Assembly (NCBI GenBank): GCA_937900985.1 | Contig: CALCGM010000363.1 | Span: 1 to 16,110, forward strand | Direction: 5' to 3' | Length of the DNA stretch: 16,110 bases | Source of the DNA: an uncultured Planctomycetaceae bacterium | GTDB lineage: Bacteria > Planctomycetota > Planctomycetia > Pirellulales > UBA1268 | Part shown: positions 6,627 through 12,684 of the stretch, piece after piece | How positions within the stretch are numbered: position 1 is the stretch's first letter | Layout: every line of letters begins with the position of its first letter | Made by a program: the position numbers and the translations under genes | Notes under the pieces: generated by a model | The model's input: only the letters and a program-made list of their open reading frames with translations | Told to the model about the DNA's origin: nothing | Database searches by the model: none

Positions 6627-7700
6627 ATGCACGCCACAACCCCGATCCGCCTGGTCGAAGAGTCTCCGCGGCTCTCGATCGTGATTCCTGCCGTCCATGG
6701 GGCCCAGGCCCTCGAAGAAACGCTCCTGAGCGTGCTCGAGAATCGGCCCGAGCAGTGTGAGGTGATCGTTGCGCTCGCCTGCGAATACGACGATCCCTGG
6801 AACCTCCGCGAGGAGGTGACCTTTGTCCGCGCCCCTGCAGATGCGAGCACCGTTGGCTGCGTAAACCTGGGCATCTCGTCGGCCTCCGGCGAGATCGTCC
6901 ACGTGCTCTCTGCCGGCTGGAAGGCCACCCCTGGCTGGACCGATTTGGCCCTCGAGCGTTTTGCCGACCCAGCGATTGCCGCGGTGATCCCGCTGACCGT
7001 CGACCAAGGCGATTCCCAACGGGTCGTCGCGATGGGCCTGACCTACAGCCGTGGCGGCCGCCGCCGACGGCGGGTGCCGCCTGCATCTCGGTCGAGCCTC
7101 ACCGCCGTCACGCTCGGCATCGCCTCACTGAATCGCCCCCGACGTGGCCGCATCACTGGCCCGCTGATCGATGCCGGCTTCTGGCGGGCTGACACACTCG
7201 CGTCGGCAGGCCCTGGGTTTGCCGCCTGCTGCGGCGCCGAGATGGCTGATGCCGACCTGGCAGTGGCGATTGCCGCCGCTGGCGGGGAGACCGTTGTCGA
7301 ACCCGGGGCGGTGGTGGTTGCGGGCCCCATGACATCCGATGCGGGCCGCTTCCGCGAGGGCCTGCATGCCGAACGGCTCTTCTGGCGGTCGGTCGCCGGC
7401 AGCAGCCTGCTGCCGACGCTGCTTGTCCATCTGGTGGTGGTGCTGCGGCATGCGGTTGTGACGCTGCCCCTGGGCACCCCCGCGATGCTCGCGGGCAGGC
7501 TGATCGCTGCGGTGCAGTTCGGCTCCTATGGCAACCGCTACCGCCAGCTGCGGGCTCTGCGGGATGCTCGCGCGGCGACCGAACCGCGAGCACCAGAGCT
7601 CGGCGGCGACGGCGTCTCGGTGCGAGCCGACAGCGGCGAATCCACGCTTCCCCGCCCGCGGCACCTCAACCGCCAGCCGGAGCTGCGGCGTTCGGCCTAA
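6627..7700 (+). CDS. Family 2 glycosyltransferase-like (GT-A fold) protein lacking the DXD motif
   Basis: The 357-residue product opens like a GT2 enzyme: RLSIVIPA at 15-22, ALEETLLSVLENRPEQCEVIVA at 28-49, CVNLGISSASGEIVHVL at 78-94, then PGWTDLALERFADPAIAAVIP. The metal-binding 'LDAD' expected right after GEI reads VLSAG (93-97), so both aspartates are missing. The later segment AEMADADLAVAIAAAGG at 204-220 corresponds to the ED-x-DL-x-R-x-x-x-xG region but has no clear ED pair. A hydrophobic stretch at about 261-295 may contact the membrane, and the last 50 residues are a charged tail. The absence of the DXD suggests a non-catalytic or metal-independent member; I believe similar DXD-less proteins occur across planctomycetes. 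The ATG at 6627 has no Shine-Dalgarno. A sugar substrate cannot be inferred. Confidence 0.75.
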   Translation: MHATTPIRLVEESPRLSIVIPAVHGAQALEETLLSVLENRPEQCEVIVALACEYDDPWNLREEVTFVRAPADASTVGCVNLGISSASGEIVHVLSAGWKATPGWTDLALERFADPAIAAVIPLTVDQGDSQRVVAMGLTYSRGGRRRRRVPPASRSSLTAVTLGIASLNRPRRGRITGPLIDAGFWRADTLASAGPGFAACCGAEMADADLAVAIAAAGGETVVEPGAVVVAGPMTSDAGRFREGLHAERLFWRSVAGSSLLPTLLVHLVVVLRHAVVTLPLGTPAMLAGRLIAAVQFGSYGNRYRQLRALRDARAATEPRAPELGGDGVSVRADSGESTLPRPRHLNRQPELRRSA

Positions 7701-7737
7701 GCCAGCTAGGCCCCCATGGACGCCCGCCGTGAGGTGC

Positions 7738-7743
7738 TATACT
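7738..7743 (+). promoter_or_regulatory. Candidate -10 element of the tRNA-Arg promoter
   Basis: TATACT matches TATAAT at five of six positions and lies 11 nt before the first tRNA base, leaving room for a short leader removed by RNase P. The -35 region (around 7715-7721) shows no good TTGACA match. Confidence 0.4.
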
Positions 7744-7754
7744 TCGCGGCAGAC

Positions 7755-7828
7755 GTCCCCGTAGCTCAATTGGATAGAGCGTCGGCCTCCGGAGCCGAAG
7801 GTTAGAGGTTCGAGCCCTCTCGGGGATA
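7755..7828 (+). tRNA. tRNA-Arg (anticodon CCG)
   Basis: A complete 74-nt cloverleaf. The acceptor GTCCCCG pairs with CGGGGAT (first pair G-U wobble), followed by T8/A9. The D stem is GCTC/GAGC with loop AATTGGATA. The anticodon stem TCGGC/GCCGA carries loop CTCCGGA, so the anticodon is CCG, reading CGG arginine codons. The variable loop is AGGTT and the T arm is AGAGG-TTCGAGC-CCTCT. The discriminator base is A at 7828. CCA is not encoded and must be added by a nucleotidyltransferase. Bases 7802-7828 lie antisense to the last codons of the deacetylase-family gene. Confidence 0.95.
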
Positions 7829-8758
7829 TTTCTCTCCTTCAGTAGCGGGGCTGCTTTTCTGATGCCTCGCTGCCGCTTCGAGCATGGTTGCGGCGTGGAT
7901 CCGGACGGTCTGCTCCACGTCGAGGCAGTAGCCGCCGCCGAGGACGATGGCCAGCGGCAGCCCGGCTCGTTCGACTGCGTCGAGCACAAGGCGATCTCGT
8001 TCGAGGAGACCGGCGGCCGACACTGCCAGCCGGCCGAGCCGATCGCCCTCGTAGGGATCCGATCCGGCGATGTAGAGCAGCAGGTCTGGGCGGCCGTCGT
8101 GAATCGCGGCGTGGGTGGCCTGATCGGCGGCCTCCAGATAGGGCTCATCGGCAGCCGCATCGTCGAGCGGCAGGTCGAGCGAGCTGGCCACCTTCCGCAG
8201 CGGGAAGTTGCGACGGCCGTGCACCGACACGGTGAAGACGCTGTCATCAGCGGCGAAGATCTCGGCGGTGCCGTTGCCCTGATGCACGTCGAGGTCAAGG
8301 ATCGCCGCCCGCGTGATCCGTCCGGCCGCCTGCAGCTCCCGAACGGCCACGGCAGTGTCGTTGAACACGCAGTAGCCTTCGCCGAAGGCGATCCCCGCGT
8401 GATGCGTGCCGCCGGCCAGACTGGCCGCGATGCCGTCATCCAGCGCCGCCGTGGCGGCATCCACCGCCGCGCCGGTGCTCCGCCGCGAGCGCTCCACAAG
8501 CTGCTCGCTCCAGGGGAAGCCGATCCGGCGGATCTCGGCGGCGGTCAGCGTTCCGCTGAAAACCCGCTCGAGGTAGTCCTGAGCGTGAACGCGGGCCAGC
8601 GACTCGAAGGAGGCTGCCTGAGGGGTGTGGAACGAGAAGCACGCTCCGTCGGCAGCCGCCGCTTCGAGGCGTTCTCGGAGCCAGCGGTATTTCACCAACG
8701 GAAACGAATGCCCAGCCGGCAGCGGCAGTTCGTAGCGGTCGGAGGGAAAGAGTTTCAT
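7802..8758 (-). CDS. Histone deacetylase family protein, class IV (HDAC11-like)
   Basis: The 318-residue protein is a metal-dependent arginase/deacetylase-fold enzyme. It begins MKLFPSDRYELPLPAGHSFP, the usual opening of the bacterial class IV group. Conserved sites are all present: the catalytic pair H119-H120 in GGTHHAG, GYCVFND at 128-134, the metal ligands D157 and H159 in LDLDVHQGNGT, D234 in AGSDPYEGD, and the GGGY loop at 274-277. It should hydrolyse an acyl-lysine, acyl-polyamine or similar amide in the cytoplasm; the substrate is unknown. I chose the ATG at 8758 (AGGA 6 nt upstream) over an in-frame ATG at 8881, because family homology begins there. The domain ends near residue 298; residues 300-318 are encoded antisense to the tRNA terminator and tRNA-Arg. 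It is divergent from the formylglycine-generating enzyme gene. Confidence 0.92.
   Translation of the reverse strand: MKLFPSDRYELPLPAGHSFPLVKYRWLRERLEAAAADGACFSFHTPQAASFESLARVHAQDYLERVFSGTLTAAEIRRIGFPWSEQLVERSRRSTGAAVDAATAALDDGIAASLAGGTHHAGIAFGEGYCVFNDTAVAVRELQAAGRITRAAILDLDVHQGNGTAEIFAADDSVFTVSVHGRRNFPLRKVASSLDLPLDDAAADEPYLEAADQATHAAIHDGRPDLLLYIAGSDPYEGDRLGRLAVSAAGLLERDRLVLDAVERAGLPLAIVLGGGYCLDVEQTVRIHAATMLEAAARHQKSSPATEGEKYPREGSNL
7841..7860 (+). terminator. Candidate intrinsic terminator of the tRNA-Arg transcript
   Basis: AGTAGC (7841-7846) and GCTGCT (7850-7855) can form a 6-bp stem with one G-U pair around a GGG loop, followed directly by TTTCT. It lies 12 nt after the tRNA. The stem is short, so termination efficiency is uncertain. 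It lies within the C-terminal codons of the opposing deacetylase gene. Confidence 0.4.
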
Positions 8759-8907
8759 GCGGTTCCTGCCGAGCAGCCCAAGCCCGAGAACCATAGCCTC
8801 GAACGGCACTGGTGAGGACGGAAGCCGCCAGGCCGCGATGGTAGACTTCGCGAAGCCACATCCTCGCAGACTGTGGAACACGTCTGCCGCCTCAGGGGAG
8901 TTGATTC
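8759..8907. other. Divergent promoter region between deacetylase and FGE genes
   Basis: This 149-bp gap must hold start signals for both genes. A perfect 10-bp palindrome CTTCGCGAAG lies at 8846-8855, roughly in the middle, and is a possible operator core. No convincing -35/-10 pair was found on either strand. GGGGAG at 8895-8900 is the ribosome binding site for the plus-strand gene. Confidence 0.35.
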
Positions 8908-9945
8908 ATGACAGCCGCATTCCGCATCGCCCTGACCGTCAGCCTTGGTGTGGCCTCGGCCTGCACGGTGCCGACAAGCCTTCGAGCCGACGAGCCGGCC
9001 AGCGTTTCACCCGCCGCCGATCTTCCGCCGGGCGATGCCCCCGATGGCATGGCCTGGATTCCGGGCGGCTGGTTCACGATGGGCGATGAGACTTTTCCCG
9101 ACGCGGTTCCGCTGCACCGCGTCTACGTCGACGGCTTCTGGATGGACACCCACGAGGTGACCAACGCTGAGTTTGCTCGCTTCGTGGAAGAGACGGGCTA
9201 CGTCACCGTTGCGGAGCGGCCGATCGACCCGGCGAAGTTTCCCGGGGTGCCTGCTGAAAACCTCGAACCTGGCTCGATCGTCTTTGCGCCGCCTGCGGGC
9301 CCCGTGCCGCTCGACAACCACCTCCGCTGGTGGAGCTGGGTGAAGCGCACGAGCTGGAAGCATCCCGAGGGCCCGCACTCCGACATCGCCGACCGCGAGA
9401 ATCACCCGGTCGTGCAGATCGCCTGGGAAGACGCCGTGGCCTACGCCGAATGGGCCGGCAAGCGGCTGCCGACGGAAGCGGAGTGGGAGCGGGCCGCTCG
9501 CGGTGGACTCGATGCCACGACCTACGTCTGGGGCGAAGACGAGCCCGGCGAGGGCGGCTGGCAGGCGAACATCTGGCAGGGGCGGTTTCCCGCCGAAAAC
9601 ACCCGGGGCGACGGCTACGTGGCCGCCGCGCCAGTCGGCTCGTTTGCAGCCAACGGCTACGGGCTCTTCGACATGTCGGGCAACGTCTGGGAGTGGTGTG
9701 CCGACTGGTATCGACCCGACGCCTACGCGGCGAGCGAATCCCGCAACCCCAGCGGCCCTCCATCGAGCCACGATCCCCAGGAGCCCGGCATCCCCAAGCG
9801 GGTGCAGCGGGGCGGCAGCTTCCTCTGCAACGACGCCTACTGCCGCCGCTATGTGCCCGGCGGCCGCGGCAAGGGCGACATCGAAAGCGGCACCAACCAC
9901 ATCGGCTTCCGCTGCGTGAAAACCCCCGCCACAGAACCGAAGTAA
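8908..9945 (+). CDS. Exported formylglycine-generating enzyme (FGE/SUMF1 type)
   Basis: The 345-residue product has a Sec-type signal peptide at 1-27 (hydrophobic core about 7-18, likely cleavage after LRA) and an FGE-sulfatase domain from about 45 to the end. It matches true FGE closely rather than the broad SUMF1-like fold: WKHPEGPHSD, HPVVQIAWEDAVAYAEWAGK, RLPTEAEWERAARGG, ANIWQGRFP, NGYGLFDMSGNVWEW and GGSFLCNDAYCRRY. Both active-site cysteines (C307 and C312, spaced as in human SUMF1 C336/C341) are present; in known enzymes they bind Cu(I) and use O2 to oxidise a CxPxR cysteine in sulfatases to formylglycine. Planctomycetes typically carry many sulfatases, but none is in this window. GGGGAG 7 nt upstream supports the start. 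The gene ends 13 bp before the convergent carbonic anhydrase. Confidence 0.9.
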   Translation: MTAAFRIALTVSLGVASACTVPTSLRADEPASVSPAADLPPGDAPDGMAWIPGGWFTMGDETFPDAVPLHRVYVDGFWMDTHEVTNAEFARFVEETGYVTVAERPIDPAKFPGVPAENLEPGSIVFAPPAGPVPLDNHLRWWSWVKRTSWKHPEGPHSDIADRENHPVVQIAWEDAVAYAEWAGKRLPTEAEWERAARGGLDATTYVWGEDEPGEGGWQANIWQGRFPAENTRGDGYVAAAPVGSFAANGYGLFDMSGNVWEWCADWYRPDAYAASESRNPSGPPSSHDPQEPGIPKRVQRGGSFLCNDAYCRRYVPGGRGKGDIESGTNHIGFRCVKTPATEPK

Positions 9946-9958
9946 ACCGAGGCTGGGC

Positions 9959-10567
9959 TCAGCCCGAGCGGCCCACCTCATTCCCATCAACAACAATATC
10001 AATGCCGCCGGTTTCCACCCGATAGACCCAGCCGTGCAGACGAGGCCACTGCCGCTTCTTTCGCAGCCGCTTGACCACTGCGATCTGACCAAGGTGGCGA
10101 ATCTGCAGCTTCACGTTCTCCCGCACGAGCAGTTCCATCTTTTGTTCGTGGGTCAGTTTTCGCCGACGGGCAGCCGCTTCAGTCTTCTCAAGTGCCTCAG
10201 AGGCAATGCAGAGCCAGTCGGCAATGTAGGAGTCTTCTACGTTGCCAGACTCGAGGGCAGCGATGCCCCCACACCGCGTGTGGCCGCAGACAACGATGTC
10301 TTTGACCTTCAGATGCAGCAAGGCATAGTCGAGGATCGCTGCAATGTTGACGTCGTTGAAGGCCACAATGTTGGCAATGTTGCGGTGCACAAACAGCGTG
10401 CCTGGCCGCGAGTTGGTGATGATGTCTTCGCTGACCCGGGAATCGGAGCAGCCGATCCAGAGCACTTTCGGCTTCTGCTGCTCGGCAATCGTGTGGTAGT
10501 AGTCCTCATGGGGAGCGTATTCGTCGCTGCGAAACTTCGCGTTGCCGGCAAGTATCGAATCAATCAT
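9959..10567 (-). CDS. Beta-class carbonic anhydrase
   Basis: The 202-residue protein interconverts CO2 and bicarbonate. The zinc ligands are C40 (in CSDSR), H96 and C99 (in GHTRCGG), and the Asp42-Arg44 dyad is intact, as expected for an active enzyme. FVHRNIANIV at 59-68, DYALLHLKVKDIVVCGH and the C-terminal GWVYRVETGGIDIVVDG are typical of the family. I start it at the ATG at 10567 (MIDSILAGNAKFR), the usual beginning of the family; the longer frame back to 10801 would run into the opposing permease gene. There is no Shine-Dalgarno. It is cytoplasmic, with no signal peptide. It is divergent from an SLC13-type anion permease (185-bp gap), which suggests a shared role in inorganic-carbon or anion balance. 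Confidence 0.93.
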   Translation of the reverse strand: MIDSILAGNAKFRSDEYAPHEDYYHTIAEQQKPKVLWIGCSDSRVSEDIITNSRPGTLFVHRNIANIVAFNDVNIAAILDYALLHLKVKDIVVCGHTRCGGIAALESGNVEDSYIADWLCIASEALEKTEAAARRRKLTHEQKMELLVRENVKLQIRHLGQIAVVKRLRKKRQWPRLHGWVYRVETGGIDIVVDGNEVGRSG

Positions 10568-10752
10568 CGTGGAGGGGTTCCCGGAAGCCAGACGGCCGTT
10601 CCGAATGCGGAACAGATGCCGTGGCAGGATAAGGCCACTGAGGGCCACCGTCGAATCCAGCGGCCTGTTTTCTCCTGCATTTTTGTTTCGGAACGCCGGC
10701 ACACCATGATGCGTTCGCCTCCCGTATTTTGGCCCTTGTCGCCCACAGCCGC
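10568..10752. promoter_or_regulatory. Divergent control region of carbonic anhydrase and permease, with TTCC/GGAA inverted repeats
   Basis: Two inverted repeats lie close to the carbonic anhydrase start: TTCC-C-GGAA at 10578-10586 and GTTCCG-AATG-CGGAAC at 10598-10613, centres about 23 bp apart. A further CGGAAC half-site is at 10689-10694, nearer the permease. The repeats fall within the expected 5' leader or core promoter of the carbonic anhydrase and could be operators. A 16-codon reading frame (10706-10756) overlaps the permease start by ATGA. No clear -35/-10 pair was found. Confidence 0.4.
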
Positions 10753-12564
10753 ATGATCCCTCTGCTTGCCGACAGCTTTGTTTTTCTGGCCGCCACGCCA
10801 TCCTGGCAGGCCACGCTCACGGCAATCGTGCTGTTCGGTGTTTTGTCGCTGATTCTGCTGGTGCAGCGGTCGCCCGACATGGCGATGCTCGGCGGGGTGA
10901 TCGTGCTGCTGGTGACAGGAGTGCTGTCGCCGGCAGAGGCGTTTCGGGGCATGGCCAACGAGGGGATGCTCACCGTCGCCGCCCTGTTTGTGGTTGCCGC
11001 TGCCATGGAGCGGACAGGTGCCCTCTCAGCGATCGTCGAGCGGGTCCTCGGGCGGCCGCGCTCGCTCACCTCGGCCCAGGCGAGGGTGATGGCGATGCCT
11101 GCCTTCCTCTCGGCCGTGATGAACAACACGCCGGTGGTGGCCCTGATGGTGCCAGCGGTCCGCGACTGGGCCAAGAAGAACAGGCTCTCGGTCTCACGGC
11201 TGCTGATGCCGATGAACAACGCTGTGGTGCTCGGCGGGCTGTGCACGCTGATCGGCACGAGCACCAACGTGATCGTCAGTGGTCTCGTCTCTCAGAAGAC
11301 GGGCTCACCGCTGGCGATGTTTGACATCACCTGGCTTGGCATCCCGCTGCTCGGCATCGGGAGCGTCTACATCCTCACCGCCAGTCGCTTCCTGCTCAAG
11401 GACCGGCGGCCGGCGATGAGCGAGTCGGATGATCCTCGGCAGTATTCGCTGGAGATGGTGGTCGAGGAGGGAAGTCCGCTGGTCGGCCGCACGATCGAAG
11501 CGGCCGGACTCCGCGGCCTCGCCGGCATGTTTCTCATGGAGATCGACCGTGACGGCCACGTGATCGCCGCGGTCGCCCCGACCGAGCGGCTGGAAGAGGG
11601 CGACCGGCTGGTGTTTGTCGGCGATGTCGACTCGGTGGTGGATCTGCAGAAGATTCGTGGTCTGCGGCCGGCGACCGAGCAGGTCTTCAAGCTCGACGAT
11701 CCTCGCAGTGAGCGGATTCTCGTGGAGGCGGTGGTTTCTAACTCCTGCCCGCTGGTTGGCCGCACGATCCGGCAGGGCCGCTTCCGCTCTACCTACGACG
11801 CGGTGGTGATCGCGGTGGCCCGCAATGGCGAGCGGCTGCGGATGAAGATGGGCGACGTGGCGCTCGAGCCTGGCGACACGGTGCTCGTGGAAGCCAGCCC
11901 GCAGTTTGTGGAGCGGCAGCGGTCGAGCCGCGACTTCTACCTCGTCAGCGAGGTGCACGGCTCCCCCACGCCCAGGCACGACCGTTCCTGGGTGGCCCTG
12001 ACGATCCTCGCCGGGATGGTCGCTGCGGCGGCCCTCGGTCTGCTGCCGATGATCACCGCGGCGATGGCGGCGGCGGCGATGGCGGTGGCCACCCGCTGCC
12101 TGACCTCCAGCGAAGCCCGGCGGGCCATCGAGTGGGAAGCGCTGCTGCTGATCGCCTCGAGCTTCGGGATTGCCCGCGCCATGGACACCACCGGGCTCGC
12201 GGGGGCGATCGCCGACTCAACCGTGGCTGCAGCCGGCAGCGATCCCCACTGGGTCTTGGCGGCGGTGTATGTGGTGGCGATGCTCTTCACCGAACTGATG
12301 AGCAACAACGCCGCCGCCGTGCTCGTGTTTCCCATCGCCTGGCAGGCCGCCGCCGACCTCGGGGCAAACCCCATGCCCTTTGTGATGGCCGTCACGGTCG
12401 CCGCCAGCTGCGGCTTCGCGACCCCGATGGGCTATCAGACCAACCTCATGATCTACGGTGCGGGAGGCTACCGCTTCAGCGATTACCTGCGGTTTGGTGG
12501 TCCGCTCAATCTGATTGTGATGGTCGTAACGCTTCTGCTGGCTCCGTTGATCTGGCCGTTTTAA
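10753..12564 (+). CDS. SLC13 (DASS)-family anion permease with two TrkA-C (RCK_C) domains
   Basis: The 603-residue protein has the layout of sulfate/anion permeases of the SLC13/ArsB superfamily. An N-terminal membrane half (about 18-215) carries SAVMNNTPVVALMVP and the substrate-site segment GTSTNVIVSG. Two tandem cytoplasmic TrkA-C domains follow at about 231-303 and 319-388 (SPLVGRTI and CPLVGRTI mark equivalent positions; EEGDRLVFVG and EPGDTVLVE close each sheet). The second membrane half (about 412-600) has ELMSNNAAAVLVFP and TPMGYQTNLMIYG. Known homologues move sulfate or dicarboxylates with Na+ or H+; the TrkA-C domains probably regulate. The substrate here is unknown; the divergent carbonic anhydrase makes bicarbonate worth testing. 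I chose the ATG at 10753; a TTG at 10729 would add eight residues. No Shine-Dalgarno is visible. Confidence 0.9.
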   Translation: MIPLLADSFVFLAATPSWQATLTAIVLFGVLSLILLVQRSPDMAMLGGVIVLLVTGVLSPAEAFRGMANEGMLTVAALFVVAAAMERTGALSAIVERVLGRPRSLTSAQARVMAMPAFLSAVMNNTPVVALMVPAVRDWAKKNRLSVSRLLMPMNNAVVLGGLCTLIGTSTNVIVSGLVSQKTGSPLAMFDITWLGIPLLGIGSVYILTASRFLLKDRRPAMSESDDPRQYSLEMVVEEGSPLVGRTIEAAGLRGLAGMFLMEIDRDGHVIAAVAPTERLEEGDRLVFVGDVDSVVDLQKIRGLRPATEQVFKLDDPRSERILVEAVVSNSCPLVGRTIRQGRFRSTYDAVVIAVARNGERLRMKMGDVALEPGDTVLVEASPQFVERQRSSRDFYLVSEVHGSPTPRHDRSWVALTILAGMVAAAALGLLPMITAAMAAAAMAVATRCLTSSEARRAIEWEALLLIASSFGIARAMDTTGLAGAIADSTVAAAGSDPHWVLAAVYVVAMLFTELMSNNAAAVLVFPIAWQAAADLGANPMPFVMAVTVAASCGFATPMGYQTNLMIYGAGGYRFSDYLRFGGPLNLIVMVVTLLLAPLIWPF

Positions 12565-12684
12565 CCGGCTGCTGGCCTGCCAATCCGTGCAGAGCGATGG
12601 CGGGAAACCTTGCAACGAGCCCGCACCGGCGTACCCTCAGAAAGAGAGACGAGCGGCTCTCACACGCAGGATGCCATAGCCGGC

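Noticed and set aside
8908..8991. Lipoprotein signal on the FGE (Cys19)
   Set aside because: The residues before Cys19 (ASA) lack the Leu/Val/Ile expected at -3 of a lipobox; a signal peptidase I site after residue 27 fits better.
9007..10092. Minus-strand 361-codon frame
   Set aside because: It is antisense to the FGE gene, which has intact catalytic motifs, and no family is recognisable.
10568..10801. 78-residue N-terminal extension of the carbonic anhydrase
   Set aside because: It would overlap the divergent permease, looks unlike the family and would remove any promoter space.
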